Below, piece by piece: positions 29,187-38,802 of a DNA stretch of 64,000 nucleotides (the stretch's first letter is position 1; every line of letters begins with the position of its first letter). Origin of the DNA: Microbulbifer yueqingensis (GTDB lineage Bacteria > Pseudomonadota > Gammaproteobacteria > Pseudomonadales > Cellvibrionaceae); NCBI RefSeq assembly GCF_900100355.1, contig NZ_FNFH01000003.1, positions 310,001 through 374,000 of the forward strand, written 5' to 3'. Below the pieces are notes generated by a model. That model ran no database searches. It saw only the letters and a list, made by a program, of their open reading frames with translations, and had not been told where the DNA came from. A program made the translations under genes and the position numbers.

Positions 29187-31292
29187 ATGCTTACCAATCG
29201 GATCAAAGCCCTGTTCTCCGGCCTTCTGATTCTCTCGCTTGCCACCATCTCACCCGTCACCCTTGCAGAGGCTGAGACCCTGCAGCCTGAGGACGGCCAG
29301 GGTGGGACCGCTCGCGAGATCGTCGGCAAGCTGGAAATGCTCCACTACAACAAGCAGAAAGTGGGCGATGATATGTCCGCCGAGCTGTGGGAGGAGTACA
29401 TCGACGCCCTGGATCCGACCCGGAGTTACTTCCTGGCATCGGATATCTCCGAGTTCAGGGAGTGGCAAGATGATCTCGACGACCAGCTGCGCACTGGCGA
29501 AGTGGAAGCCGGGTTCGAGATTTACAACCGTTACCGCCTGCGGGTGACCGACCGCCTGAACAACATACTTTCCCAGCTGGACAAGGGCCTGCCACCTTTC
29601 GATTTCACCCGCGACGAGTCACTGGTACTCGACCGCGAGGAAGCCGAATGGCCCGGATCCATCAGTGCCGCTGACGAGCTGTGGCGCAAGCGACTGAAGT
29701 CGAGCGTCCTCAACCTGCGCCTGACCGGCAAGGAAGATGAAGAGATCCGCGACCTGCTCGTCCGGCGTTACCAGGGGCAGCTGAAGCGTATCAACCAGCA
29801 GACCAGCGACGATGTGTTCGAACTCTACATGAACTCGCTGACCCGCCTCTATGATCCTCACAGCAACTACCTGTCGCCGCGCTCCCTGGAAAATTTCAAC
29901 ATGAGCATGTCCCTCTCCCTTGAGGGCATCGGCGCCGTGTTGCAGATGGAGGAAGAATATACCAAGGTCGCCCGACTGGTGGCCGGTGGCCCCGCTGATC
30001 GCACCGGCAAGATCAAGCCCAATGACAAGATCGTCGCTGTTGGCCAGGGCGAGGACGGCGAAATGGTCGATGTGGTGGGCTGGCGTCTCGATGACGTGGT
30101 GGACCTGATCCGTGGCTCCGCGGGCACCTTTGTGCGCCTTGAAACCATTCCCACAGGTGGTGACGGGTCCCATCGCACAATCCTGATCAAGCGCAGCAAG
30201 GTCAAGCTGGAAGACCAGGCAGCGAAAAAGGCCATCTTTGAGTTTTCCGACGGTGAGAAGAACTACAGGGTAGGCGTGATCAACCTGCCCACCTTCTATA
30301 TCGATTTTGAGGCCTACAGGCGCCGTGACCCGAACTACAAGAGTACCACCCGTGATGTGGCGAGGCTCCTCGATGAACTGAAGCAGGAAAATGTCGACGG
30401 CATCATCCTGGACCTGCGCAACAACGGTGGTGGATCACTGCAGGAAGCCACCATGCTTACCGACCTGTTCATCGACCAGGGACCGGTAGTGCAAATCCGC
30501 CATGCCAACGAGCAGATCTCGCGCCACAACCGCTCGCGTTCGCGCGCCATGTATCGCGGTCCGCTCATGGTGCTGATCAACCGGCTGTCGGCTTCCGCAT
30601 CAGAGATTTTTGCCGGCGCCATCCAGGACTACAACCGCGGTATCGTGGTGGGTAACCAGTCATTCGGCAAAGGCACAGTGCAGACCATGGCTCCGCTGAA
30701 GCAGGGCCAGCTGAAGATTACCCAGTCCAAGTTCTATCGCGTATCCGGGGACAGCACCCAGCATGCCGGGGTCACTCCCGATATCGCAATGCCGCAGTTG
30801 ATTGATGCAGAGAGTGTGGGCGAAAGTGCCTATGACACCGCCCTGCCCTGGGATCGCATCCATGCAGTCCCCCATGCGAAGTACTTCAACCTGAAGCAGA
30901 TGCTGCCGGGCCTTATTGCCAAGCATAACGAACGCACTGCAGCGGATCCCGACTTCATCTACCTGCGCGAGCAGTTCCGATTTGAAAGTGAGCGCGCTGA
31001 CCGCAAGTTCGTTTCCCTCAATGAGCAGTCGCGCAAGGACGAGCGTGAGCGGATCAACGAAGAGCTGCTGATCATGGAAAACCGGCGCCGCACCGCCAAG
31101 GGGCTGGAACCCTACGCGACCTTTGAGGAGCTGGAAGAAAGTGAATCCGATAGCACCGCAGCTATCGGTGGCCCGGTCGAGATCAAGCTGGAGGATGACC
31201 CGATCCTCAACGAGGCAGGCTATATAATGTCAGACTTTATCGGCCTGACCGAGAAGACCGCCAAGGCTCCGCCACAGGTAGCCAACTTCTGA
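29187..31292 (+). CDS. prc: Tail-specific carboxy-terminal protease (Prc/Tsp)
   Basis: Periplasmic serine-lysine protease of family S41 (701 aa), trimming or degrading proteins from their C-terminus and processing cell-wall enzymes. The ATG at 29187 gives a signal peptide ending near TLAEAE. A long N-terminal domain (YIDALDPTRSYFLASDI) is followed by a PDZ domain (SLEGIGAVLQMEEEYTKVARLVAGGPADRTGKIKPNDKIVAVGQ) and the S41 core (DGIILDLRNNGGGSL). The dyad is the serine of INRLSASASEIFAGAI (about residue 470) and the lysine of SFGKGTVQTM (about 495). The C-terminal DUF3340-like region is charged. Single gene; xthA follows after a strong hairpin. Confidence 0.95.
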   Translation: MLTNRIKALFSGLLILSLATISPVTLAEAETLQPEDGQGGTAREIVGKLEMLHYNKQKVGDDMSAELWEEYIDALDPTRSYFLASDISEFREWQDDLDDQLRTGEVEAGFEIYNRYRLRVTDRLNNILSQLDKGLPPFDFTRDESLVLDREEAEWPGSISAADELWRKRLKSSVLNLRLTGKEDEEIRDLLVRRYQGQLKRINQQTSDDVFELYMNSLTRLYDPHSNYLSPRSLENFNMSMSLSLEGIGAVLQMEEEYTKVARLVAGGPADRTGKIKPNDKIVAVGQGEDGEMVDVVGWRLDDVVDLIRGSAGTFVRLETIPTGGDGSHRTILIKRSKVKLEDQAAKKAIFEFSDGEKNYRVGVINLPTFYIDFEAYRRRDPNYKSTTRDVARLLDELKQENVDGIILDLRNNGGGSLQEATMLTDLFIDQGPVVQIRHANEQISRHNRSRSRAMYRGPLMVLINRLSASASEIFAGAIQDYNRGIVVGNQSFGKGTVQTMAPLKQGQLKITQSKFYRVSGDSTQHAGVTPDIAMPQLIDAESVGESAYDTALPWDRIHAVPHAKYFNLKQMLPGLIAKHNERTAADPDFIYLREQFRFESERADRKFVSLNEQSRKDERERINEELLIMENRRRTAKGLEPYATFEELEESESDSTAAIGGPVEIKLEDDPILNEAGYIMSDFIGLTEKTAKAPPQVANF

Positions 31293-31297
31293 CTGTC

Positions 31298-31331
31298 AGC
31301 GGAGCGGGCCGCTTGCAGCGGCCGCTCCGCT
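31298..31331 (+). terminator. GC-rich hairpin after prc
   Basis: Inverted repeat with about 15-base arms (one bulged G) starting AGCGGAGCGG and ending CGCTCCGCT, 6 bases after the prc stop. No clear T run follows, so it may stop transcription weakly or protect the mRNA end. Confidence 0.5.
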
Positions 31332-31400
31332 GTTACAACCATTAAAGTGATACACAGGTTGGGCCCCGCCCGACCTTTTTTGTTTTTCAGGGGGAGAGAA

Positions 31401-32216
31401 GTGAAAGTCGTTTCATTCAATGTCAACAGTATCCGGGCGCGCCTGCACCAGATGGAAACACTGGTGGAGCGCCATGCACCGGATATCATCGGCCTACAGG
31501 AAACCAAGGTCACCGATGAAGACTTCCCGGTGGATGTCGTACGCGACCTGGGCTATGAGGTGATTTACTTCGGGCAGAAGACCCACTACGGCGTGGCCCT
31601 GCTCTCCCGGCTGCCCTTTATTGACCGGGAATACGGCTTCCCGAAAGACGATGACAACGCCCAGCGCCGCATGGTGGCGGGAAAGTTTGATATTGGCGGC
31701 GATGCCCCGCTTACAGTCATCAATGGCTACTTTCCCCAGGGAGAAAACCGGGAACACCCGGTGAAGTTCCCGGCCAAGCGCAAGTATTACGCTGACCTGG
31801 ACGATTATCTCCAGACCACCTGCAAGCCCGAGGCCCCGGTACTGGTTATCGGCGACATGAATATATCCCCCACCGACATGGATATCGGCATCGGGGAGGC
31901 CAACCGAAAGCGCTGGTTAAGAGACGGGAAATGCAGTTTCCTGCCAGAGGAACGGGAGTGGCTGGAGACGATCCAGAGCTGGGGACTCGTCGATACTTTC
32001 CGTGAGCGGCACCCGGAAACTGACGATGTATTCAGCTGGTTCGACTATCGCAGCCGCGGATTCGATCGCGATCCAAAGCGCGGCCTGCGTATCGACCTGA
32101 TCCTTGCCTCCCAGCCCCTGGCAGACAAATGTGTCGATGCGGGGGTGGACTACGAAATCCGCGGGATGGAGCGCCCCTCCGACCACGCGCCGGTATGGGC
32201 CGAATTCGACCTCTAG
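31401..32216 (+). CDS. xthA: Exodeoxyribonuclease III
   Basis: AP endonuclease and 3'-5' exonuclease of base excision repair (271 aa). Motifs: [12 protein letters not shown] at the start, GLQETKV with the metal-binding Glu, [24 protein letters not shown] with the catalytic Asp/Asn, [23 protein letters not shown], and the terminal SDHAPV with the catalytic His. The start is a GTG at 31401 preceded by GGGGGAGAG; a longer reading frame begins 54 bases earlier but adds non-homologous residues. Confidence 0.95.
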   Translation: MKVVSFNVNSIRARLHQMETLVERHAPDIIGLQETKVTDEDFPVDVVRDLGYEVIYFGQKTHYGVALLSRLPFIDREYGFPKDDDNAQRRMVAGKFDIGGDAPLTVINGYFPQGENREHPVKFPAKRKYYADLDDYLQTTCKPEAPVLVIGDMNISPTDMDIGIGEANRKRWLRDGKCSFLPEEREWLETIQSWGLVDTFRERHPETDDVFSWFDYRSRGFDRDPKRGLRIDLILASQPLADKCVDAGVDYEIRGMERPSDHAPVWAEFDL

Positions 32217-32237
32217 CCGAAAGTACCTGTTCGACGG

Positions 32238-32265
32238 AGGCCGGGTACCGTAAATCCCGGCCTCA
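32238..32265 (+). terminator. Hairpin after xthA
   Basis: Inverted repeat GAGGCCGGG / CCCGGCCTC around a 10-base loop, 21 bases after the xthA stop. No T run follows; plausible weak or factor-assisted terminator separating xthA from the ars operon. Confidence 0.45.
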
Positions 32266-32360
32266 TTCACGGGTGCCTGAACCCGGTTACGCTGGCGCGC
32301 GCTCCCTGAGGCCTGGCCAGGTCCTGGATTCAACAGAGCGCCGCACGTTAATTCCCCACC

Positions 32361-32408
32361 CGCACCCGCATATATGTTTTTGCATATATGCGGGTGCGCA
32401 GATATGAT
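32361..32408 (+). promoter_or_regulatory. Ars operon promoter with overlapping ArsR operator
   Basis: A perfect 16-base inverted repeat (32361-32376 and 32383-32398; arm CGCACCCGCATATATG) surrounds TTTTTG. The core CATATATGTTTTTG matches, from memory, the core of the ArsR operator of E. coli. Overlapping it is a near-consensus promoter: TTGCAT (32380-32385), a 17-base spacer, and TATGAT (32403-32408). The -35 box lies inside the repeat, so ArsR binding would block RNA polymerase. arsR starts 36 bases after the -10 box. Confidence 0.85.
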
Positions 32409-32444
32409 TCACCGAAATCCGACCTCATGAATCGATGACTGCAT

Positions 32445-32789
32445 ATGACTCCCCTGCAGTTCTTCAAAGCCCTGGCCGACGACACGCGACTTCGCTGCCT
32501 GCTCCTGATCAGCAGCGAGGGAGAGCTCTGTGTCTGCGAGTTGGTGAGCGCCCTCGCTGAAAGCCAGCCCAAGATATCCCGTCACCTCGCCGCGCTCCGC
32601 CAGGCCGGCCTGCTTAGGGACCGTCGCCAGGGCCAGTGGGTCTTCTATCGTATCGATCCGGCCCTGCCCGAGTGGGCGCGCGCAGTCTTGCGGCAAACCC
32701 TGCAGGCCGATAACGGTGTCACCGCGGATGATCTCGAGCGCCTGCAGCGCATGGGGAGCAGGCCGGACCGCTGCGTCCCGAACGAATGA
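32445..32789 (+). CDS. arsR: ArsR family arsenic-responsive repressor
   Basis: Winged-helix metalloid sensor (114 aa). N-terminus FFKALADDTRLRCLLLI; the As(III)-binding motif is ELCVCEL (about 28-34), the classical ArsR cysteine pair on the DNA-recognition region. The recognition helix is ESQPKISRHLAALRQAGLL, and the wing is RRQGQWVFYRI. First gene of the arsR-gapdh-arsJ operon, whose promoter carries a large palindrome that fits its operator. Binding of arsenite should release the DNA. Confidence 0.95.
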   Translation: MTPLQFFKALADDTRLRCLLLISSEGELCVCELVSALAESQPKISRHLAALRQAGLLRDRRQGQWVFYRIDPALPEWARAVLRQTLQADNGVTADDLERLQRMGSRPDRCVPNE

Positions 32790-32873
32790 CAGGGTGACTT
32801 TTTCAGGGCTGAAACCGGCACGAGGCACAGTGTGCTTCGGCCGCGCCCGGACTTTTCAAGGAGACTGTTTTTT

Positions 32874-33890
32874 ATGGCGATCAAGGTAGGCATCAATGGC
32901 TTCGGCCGGATCGGGCGTCTCTGCCTCAGGGCCGCATGGGACTGGCCGGATATCGAGTTCGTCCAGGTTAATGATCCCGCTGGTGATGCGGCGACGTTGG
33001 CACACCTGCTCAATTTTGACTCGGTGCACGGTCGCTGGCATCACGAGGCCCGGGCCGATGGCGATTCTATTCTTATCGGCGAAACGCGGCTGGCATGCAC
33101 CCGCAATGGCGATATCGGCGCTACCGACTGGTCCGGCTGTGACCTGGTGATTGAGGCCAGCGGCCGGATGCGCTCTGGCCAGCTGCTGCGAGCATACCTC
33201 GACCAGGGGGTACAACAGGTCGTTGTCAGCGCGCCGGTGAAGGAGCCCGGGATACTCAATGTTGTAATGGGGGTAAATCAGGAGCTGTTTGATCCAACCC
33301 AGCACCGCATAATCACCGCAGCCTCGTGCACTACCAACTGCCTCGCCCCCGTCGTCAAGGTACTGCACGAGAACCTGGGGATACGGCATGGCTCCATGAC
33401 CACCATCCACGACATCACCAATACCCAGGTAATCCTCGACGCGCCACACAAGGACCTGCGCCGGGCGCGTGCCTGCGGCATGAGCCTGATCCCCACCACC
33501 ACCGGTTCGGCAACCGCGATAACCGCCATTTTCCCGGAACTGGAAGGCAAGCTGAACGGACACGCCGTACGTGTGCCCCTGGCCAATGCCTCACTGACAG
33601 ACTGCGTATTCGAGGTGGACACACCCACGGCCGCGGATGACGTGAATGCGCTGTTCCAGAAAGCGGCCGAGGGCGAACTCAGGGACATTCTTGGCTATGA
33701 GGAGCGCCCGCTGGTCTCCATCGACTATCGCACTGATTCCCGCTCCTGCGTCATAGACGCACCTTCGACCATGGTGGTCAACAAATCCCAGGTGAAGGTA
33801 TACGCCTGGTATGACAATGAATGGGGCTACGCCAATCGCACGGTGGAGCTCGCCCGCATGGCAGGGGTTGCAAGGGGCCTGGAGCGGTGA
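32874..33890 (+). CDS. GAPDH of the organoarsenical efflux pathway
   Basis: Type I glyceraldehyde-3-phosphate dehydrogenase (338 aa). Catalytic Cys152 in [12 protein letters not shown] and His179 in [10 protein letters not shown]; Rossmann start [10 protein letters not shown]; end marker [11 protein letters not shown]. The [33 protein letters not shown] region is characteristic of the ars-linked GAPDH group. Established knowledge: these enzymes make 1-arseno-3-phosphoglycerate from glyceraldehyde 3-phosphate and arsenate, which ArsJ exports. The stop overlaps the arsJ GTG start (GTGA), so translation is coupled. A purine-rich AAGGAG lies about 12 bases upstream of the ATG. Confidence 0.93.
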   Translation: MAIKVGINGFGRIGRLCLRAAWDWPDIEFVQVNDPAGDAATLAHLLNFDSVHGRWHHEARADGDSILIGETRLACTRNGDIGATDWSGCDLVIEASGRMRSGQLLRAYLDQGVQQVVVSAPVKEPGILNVVMGVNQELFDPTQHRIITAASCTTNCLAPVVKVLHENLGIRHGSMTTIHDITNTQVILDAPHKDLRRARACGMSLIPTTTGSATAITAIFPELEGKLNGHAVRVPLANASLTDCVFEVDTPTAADDVNALFQKAAEGELRDILGYEERPLVSIDYRTDSRSCVIDAPSTMVVNKSQVKVYAWYDNEWGYANRTVELARMAGVARGLER

Positions 33891-35128
33891 AGCACAGCCT
33901 CCCCGCCCTGCTCCGGGACCTGTCGCCGGAGGTGCGCCAGTACCTGGTTGTCACCGGTAACTACTGGGCATTTACGCTGACCGATGGCGCCTTGAGAATG
34001 CTGGTGGTGCTTTACTTCCACGAGCTCGGTTACGCGCCCTTGCAGATCGCTCTCCTGTTCATTTTTTACGAGTTCTTTGGCGTGGTCACCAACCTGGTGG
34101 GCGGCTGGCTTGGCGCCCGGATTGGACTCAACCGGACCATGAACCTGGGACTGGCGCTGCAGGTGCTGGCCCTGTCAATGCTGTTACTCCCTGCCGCGCT
34201 GCTGACGGTACCGTGGGTCATGGCTGCCCAGGCACTGTCGGGAATTGCCAAGGACCTGAACAAGATGAGTGCCAAGAGCGCCATCAAATTGCTGGTTCCG
34301 GACGCAGCACAGGGGACCCTGTACAAGTGGGTGGCCCTGCTGACGGGTTCCAAGAACGCACTGAAGGGTGCAGGCTTTTTCCTCGGGGCACTGCTACTGG
34401 GCTCCCTGGGTTTTACCGCAGCAGTGGGAACAATGGCCGCTGCCCTGTTTATAGTCTGGATACTGAGTATCTTTTTCCTGAAAGCTGATCTCGGCCGGGC
34501 AAAGCAGAAGGCGAAGTTTCGCGAGATATTGTCCAAGAGCCGCGCTATCAACCGCCTGGCCGCAGCGCGGCTTTTCCTGTTCGGAGCGCGCGATGTCTGG
34601 TTTGTGATTGCCCTGCCCCTCTACCTGGGTTCCCGGTTTGGATGGGATCACTGGCGTATCGGCGGTTTCCTGGCCCTGTGGATTATCGGCTACGGCCTGG
34701 TCCAGTCGCTGGCACCACGATTTACCGGCACGGCGGCGAGCGGCGCCAGAGCGAATCGCGTCGCGGCGATGTGGGCCCTGGTGCTGGCGGCCGTCACCGC
34801 CAGTATCCCGCTGGCCCTGCAGGCAGGTATCGCACCGCAAAGCGCACTGGTGTCGGGGCTGCTGCTCTTCGGCGCGCTGTTTGCGGTGAACTCCTCTCTC
34901 CACAGCTACCTGATTGTGCGCTATGCCCGCAGCGACGGCGTGTCACTGGATGTCGGCTTTTACTATATGGCCAATGCCATGGGTCGCCTCACGGGGACGC
35001 TGCTTTCGGGCTGGGTCTTCCAGGTATCCGGCATGGCCGCCTGCCTCTGGATTTCGGTAGGCTTTATCCTTCTGGCTGCATTATTCGCGTGGCTTATTCC
35101 TACCCCTGAGGGGCCCGTTTCCTCATAG
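33887..35128 (+). CDS. arsJ: ArsJ organoarsenical efflux permease (MFS)
   Basis: Major facilitator superfamily exporter (413 aa), about 12 membrane helices. The N-terminus [33 protein letters not shown] is the ArsJ signature, and [20 protein letters not shown] is a further conserved cytoplasmic loop. The GTG start (33887) overlaps the GAPDH stop. Established role: export of 1-arseno-3-phosphoglycerate, so that arsenate is removed without reduction. No arsB, arsC or acr3 gene is present in the window; the operon is a stand-alone arsenate module. Confidence 0.95.
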   Translation: MKHSLPALLRDLSPEVRQYLVVTGNYWAFTLTDGALRMLVVLYFHELGYAPLQIALLFIFYEFFGVVTNLVGGWLGARIGLNRTMNLGLALQVLALSMLLLPAALLTVPWVMAAQALSGIAKDLNKMSAKSAIKLLVPDAAQGTLYKWVALLTGSKNALKGAGFFLGALLLGSLGFTAAVGTMAAALFIVWILSIFFLKADLGRAKQKAKFREILSKSRAINRLAAARLFLFGARDVWFVIALPLYLGSRFGWDHWRIGGFLALWIIGYGLVQSLAPRFTGTAASGARANRVAAMWALVLAAVTASIPLALQAGIAPQSALVSGLLLFGALFAVNSSLHSYLIVRYARSDGVSLDVGFYYMANAMGRLTGTLLSGWVFQVSGMAACLWISVGFILLAALFAWLIPTPEGPVSS

Positions 35129-35205
35129 GAGGGACAAGGCCCCGCAGCGCTGGCTGGGCTGGCAACGACACCGGCAGGACCTTCTCTGCAGCAACTCCCC
35201 CGGCC

Positions 35206-37416
35206 TCAGGCGTCCCCCAGCCAGCGTTCCAATGTCTCGCGGAGGGGTTCCTTGCTCAGGGGCTTGGTAAGGAAATCATCCATACCTGCTGCAAGGCAGC
35301 GCCCCTCGAATTGCTCTTCCGTGGTGCTTGTCAGGGCAACGATCGGAAGGCGGTCGTCGGGCGTATGCTCCGACTCCCAGTGGCGCAGCTGATCGATGAT
35401 CTGGGCACTATGGGCGGTGTTTTGCTGGCAGTCCACCAGCAACAGGTCGAATCCCTTTTCTTGTAGCAGTTCCATGGCTTCCTCTACCGAGGAGGCTACA
35501 TCCACCCGGTATCCCAGTGCGTTCAGCATTTCCTCGGTGACGCCCTGGTGCTGGCGGGATTCCTCGATCAAAAGCAACGAACGTTGGCGGGGATGGGCAC
35601 TGACCGTGGAAACAATGCGCCGGCTGGCCTTTTTTGCGCCGCCAAACAGGCGGCTGATCAGCGCATCGTGCAGCTCCTTGCGGGTAACAGGCCGGCCGAT
35701 GTATTCGGCATTGGGCAGCGACTGCAGCAGGGGTGCGAAATCAGCCTTGTGCCCCGGGGCCCCCAGGCAGACCAGTCGCGTGGACTCAACCTCGCCTTCG
35801 ATCCCGCTGAAAGACCCGGCCACTTCGGTCAGCAGCTGCCGGTCCCCCATCGCCGGTGCCAACAGGAGCAATTGCTGCCTTTCCACCGCGCGCTGCACGG
35901 CTTCCGCTACCTCGGTCCGGTTGTCTGGCGAAAACCTGAGGCAGTCCACCTCCATGCCGAACGAGCGCAGCTGCTGCACGAGCCCCGAAACGAACAGCCC
36001 TTTCTGGTGCAACACAACTACTTCGCAATCCTGCAGGCGCCGGTCCGGGGTCAGGTAAACCCGCTGGTTGGGCTCCATCCCGAACTTGACCACCACTTCG
36101 TAGCGGTTGCCCTCCGGTGTTGAGTTGACCTGCAGATAGCCACCCATGGCCTCCGCCAGGCCCTTGGCAATGGAGAGCCCGAGACCGCTGGTTACCTGGT
36201 TGGTATCCAGGCGGGCAAAGGCACCAAAGAGTTCACTTTCATCGGGGAGGATCTCGCCCTGGCCGTCGTCATTCAGGTGAATGTTCATCTGGCCCTCGAC
36301 GCTGGTGATGGGTGAGAAACTCACCTTGCCCCAGAGCTCTCCGCTCTGGGCGATCGCCGTGGCTGAGTCCACCAGGTTACGGATCATCTGCGCCGTCTTC
36401 CGGTTGTCGCCGATTACCATGACCGGGAGGTTATCATCGACCTGGAAATTGAACTCCAGCCCCTGGCGATGCGCGGTCTTGGCTGCAAACTTGAACGACT
36501 TCTCGATTGTCTTTACCAGGTTGAACGACCCCTGTCGTAACCGGATATCCTTCCGCGCCACGCGGGTGAAGAGGCCGACATTGTCCACCAGCTTGAGCTG
36601 CTGGCTTCCGGCGTTCTTCGCCAGTCTCACCCATTCGCGCTGGCGCTCGCTCAGCTCATCGGCCTCCAGCAGTGCCAGCGCACCGAGCGAATCCGACAAC
36701 TGGCTGCGAAATTCCTGACCGATATTGGCGACGAACTCGTTCGTGAGTTCCACCGCTGCTTCGGAATGCTTGCGGGCAGCGGCCAGGTTGCTCGCACGCT
36801 GCTGTAACTCCTGCATCGCCGAAAGGCGGTCCCAGTAGTTCTGGGACTCCCGCTGGGCCTGGTGGGCCGTCAACCAGATAAAGGCGAAGGTCAGCGCCCC
36901 ATAGATAGTGCCCAGGACTTCGCCAGAAAGTACGGCCTTGATTGCCGCCGGTACCAGGCTGGCAGAGACAAACCAGATCAGGAAGCGGTGGTAGGGTGCA
37001 AACACCGAGGCAACGCTCGAGCAGAACACCACGGTGTAAAGCCAGAGGAAATGGGTCACCGGGGCAAAGCCGAGCAGCCACTCATGGCAGAGAAGGATCA
37101 CGCCCCACCAGGCTGCGGCGAGCGTGGACACGAAGAAATAGCGGCGCCGCCAGCGCGCGGGCCCGGTGGCGTACAGGTGCTGGAACCGGAACACGAAGTA
37201 GCCACGCACCAGTGTGACCAAGACCAGCCCCACGCCGAGCGTCAGCAGCAGGCGGGGTGCCTGCATGCGAAGGTCGCTCAGCGCTGCAGCGACTGAGAAT
37301 GCCAATAAAGTCAGCAGCATTCCCCGGCGACTGTACTTGGCAATTCGCGTGTCGGTGGCCCGACACACCCGCCGGTCTTTCTGCACTTTAAGTTCTGGGC
37401 GATCAAAAATTGGCAT
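35206..37416 (-). CDS. Degenerate hybrid sensor kinase (histidine-less) with two receiver domains
   Basis: A 736-residue protein with the layout of a hybrid histidine kinase: membrane helices at about 33-72 and 94-183, a coiled linker, a DHp/HATPase region, then two receiver-like domains. At the H-box the expected S-H-E-x-R-T-P-L reads GQEFRSQL: Gln234 (codon CAG) replaces the phospho-accepting His. The N-box reads NLVDSA (347-352), lacking the Mg2+-binding Asn; the G2 box GLGLSIAKG is kept. Receiver 1 (about 465-590) has Ala520 where the phospho-Asp is expected. Receiver 2 (about 612-736) keeps Asp662 and Lys718 but has Glu-Glu for the acidic pair. It probably cannot autophosphorylate and may act as a scaffold, or use receiver 2 with a partner kinase. 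Single gene, intact frame. Confidence 0.85.
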   Translation of the reverse strand: MPIFDRPELKVQKDRRVCRATDTRIAKYSRRGMLLTLLAFSVAAALSDLRMQAPRLLLTLGVGLVLVTLVRGYFVFRFQHLYATGPARWRRRYFFVSTLAAAWWGVILLCHEWLLGFAPVTHFLWLYTVVFCSSVASVFAPYHRFLIWFVSASLVPAAIKAVLSGEVLGTIYGALTFAFIWLTAHQAQRESQNYWDRLSAMQELQQRASNLAAARKHSEAAVELTNEFVANIGQEFRSQLSDSLGALALLEADELSERQREWVRLAKNAGSQQLKLVDNVGLFTRVARKDIRLRQGSFNLVKTIEKSFKFAAKTAHRQGLEFNFQVDDNLPVMVIGDNRKTAQMIRNLVDSATAIAQSGELWGKVSFSPITSVEGQMNIHLNDDGQGEILPDESELFGAFARLDTNQVTSGLGLSIAKGLAEAMGGYLQVNSTPEGNRYEVVVKFGMEPNQRVYLTPDRRLQDCEVVVLHQKGLFVSGLVQQLRSFGMEVDCLRFSPDNRTEVAEAVQRAVERQQLLLLAPAMGDRQLLTEVAGSFSGIEGEVESTRLVCLGAPGHKADFAPLLQSLPNAEYIGRPVTRKELHDALISRLFGGAKKASRRIVSTVSAHPRQRSLLLIEESRQHQGVTEEMLNALGYRVDVASSVEEAMELLQEKGFDLLLVDCQQNTAHSAQIIDQLRHWESEHTPDDRLPIVALTSTTEEQFEGRCLAAGMDDFLTKPLSKEPLRETLERWLGDA

Positions 37417-37469
37417 TATGCCCTTCCCTGCAAAACCCCGGCCAATCGCTTGCGCGCATGAAGCATCCC

Positions 37470-37673
37470 CTAGCCGACACCCATCACTTCCACCAGCACC
37501 GTCTTGATAATGAAGCCGAGCAGTCCCAGCCCAAGGGCGAGGAACAAAATGAAAGTACCGAAGCGACCGGCCTTCGACTCTTTCGCCAGGTCCCAGACGA
37601 TAAACAGCATAAAGAGGATCAGGCCTCCAATACCCAGCCAGAGCGAATACTCTTCAAATTGCGCAAACGTCAT
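37470..37673 (-). CDS. DUF2788-like small membrane protein
   Basis: A 67-residue protein with two hydrophobic helices (about 8-27, LWLGIGGLILFMLFIVWDL; and 40-62, FGTFILFLALGLGLLGFIIKTVLVE) joined by a basic loop (AKESKAGR). Length and pattern match DUF2788, found in many gammaproteobacteria, function unknown. Gene order gives no clue. Confidence 0.75.
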   Translation of the reverse strand: MTFAQFEEYSLWLGIGGLILFMLFIVWDLAKESKAGRFGTFILFLALGLGLLGFIIKTVLVEVMGVG

Positions 37674-37785
37674 GGGAAACCACGGATCAAAATTTGGCGC
37701 GCATTTTACAGTTATCGGGAAGCTGCTGCGAGTCCTTTACCACGCTGCCCGCGAGATTCCACGGTGCGGGGCACTCGCGGGCACT

Positions 37786-38055
37786 TCACGCTCCCTGATA
37801 GTAGTCGCCGTCCTCTGCGCGGGTACCGCACTTCAGGCGCCGCACTTCCCGGTCCCGGTAGCGGCTGTCGTGCCAGCAGCGCGGCAACGGCTCCCCGGAA
37901 AGAAAGCTGAGCTGGGTCTTGTCGAAGACCTCGGGGTCCTGGACCTCCTCCCCCCACAGGAAACGGCCAACTACCGTAAGCTCGTAGGGATTGGCGAGTG
38001 TCACTATGTCGGCGACCTCGACCAGGTGATTGGTGGATGTTTCTCGAAACAGCAT
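37786..38055 (-). CDS. Small conserved-type hypothetical protein
   Basis: An 89-residue soluble protein starting MLFRETSTNHLVEVADIVTLANPYE, with the block GRFLWGEEVQDPEVFDKTQLSFLSGEPLPRCW and a basic C-terminus (YRDREVRRLKCGTR). The pattern resembles a short conserved protein I have seen in Pseudomonas-type genomes (sometimes mislabelled acetyltransferase), but I cannot name a function. It is co-oriented with gspM 216 bases upstream; that gap shows no gene. Confidence 0.6.
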   Translation of the reverse strand: MLFRETSTNHLVEVADIVTLANPYELTVVGRFLWGEEVQDPEVFDKTQLSFLSGEPLPRCWHDSRYRDREVRRLKCGTRAEDGDYYQGA

Positions 38056-38271
38056 TTTGGCACCCTATTCATCGCCTCTACCGCAAGTATAGGGGCATTC
38101 CACGCCAGCACAGGGGGGAGCCGCGGAAAATTCGCAAACGCTGGAAGCCAGAAGCCTTTCGCTTTATTCGAATTAAGGGCACAAAACCCATGGCTGGCGA
38201 CCCAAAAAATAGAACTGCTGCATCTGGTAGCGCTCTACGGGATCGAATTGAATATCTTCACCCCCGAATTG

Positions 38272-38763
38272 CTAGCCCTCCAGCGTGAGGCGTGCGGACA
38301 CCATCCCCTCTTCCGGCAACGCATCCAGGTTGACGGTCTGGATGATAAAGCGCTGTTCGATCAGGGTATTGAACCACGGCTGGAGATCCTCATAGCGCGC
38401 GCGCTCGATCCACAGGCGAATACGGTCCTGTCCCTCGGGCTCGAAGCGCTTGATGGTAATCCCGTGCCTGTCGGCCGCCGCGGTCACTCGCTGCAGCAGC
38501 GTGCCCTCCGATTCCCGGGTACCGGCGCCAGAGACAGGATCGATGCGCTCCAGTACCGGTCGCTGGGACTCGATCCAGGAAACCAGCTCGCGGGAGGCCT
38601 CTGCTTCCGCGCGGGCCCCATCGAAAAAGTGCTTGGCGGGCAGGAACAGCCCATAGACAAGGAACAGCCCTCCCAGGAACAGGGACAGCGCCCCCAGCGC
38701 GCGCTGGTCATTGCCCGGCAGCGCCTGCCACCAGCGCTGGAATTGCTCTAGATTATCTTTCAT
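38272..38763 (-). CDS. gspM: Type II secretion protein M
   Basis: Inner-membrane platform protein (163 aa), partner of GspL. Short cytosolic N-terminus, one membrane helix (about 22-42, ALGALSLFLGGLFLVYGLF), and a periplasmic domain with coiled segment and a ferredoxin-like fold (LLQRVTAAADRHGITIKRFEPEG, RYEDLQPWFNTLIEQ). The last recognisable gene of the gsp operon; no gspN follows. Confidence 0.88.
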   Translation of the reverse strand: MKDNLEQFQRWWQALPGNDQRALGALSLFLGGLFLVYGLFLPAKHFFDGARAEAEASRELVSWIESQRPVLERIDPVSGAGTRESEGTLLQRVTAAADRHGITIKRFEPEGQDRIRLWIERARYEDLQPWFNTLIEQRFIIQTVNLDALPEEGMVSARLTLEG

Positions 38764-38802
38764 GCGTCACACTGCTTGACAAGTGAATCAGCCGGCGCCG
38801 TT

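Noticed and set aside
37786..38055. Acetyltransferase label for the 89-residue protein
   Set aside because: No acetyl-CoA binding motif and far too short; the label seems to come from automatic annotation of related proteins.
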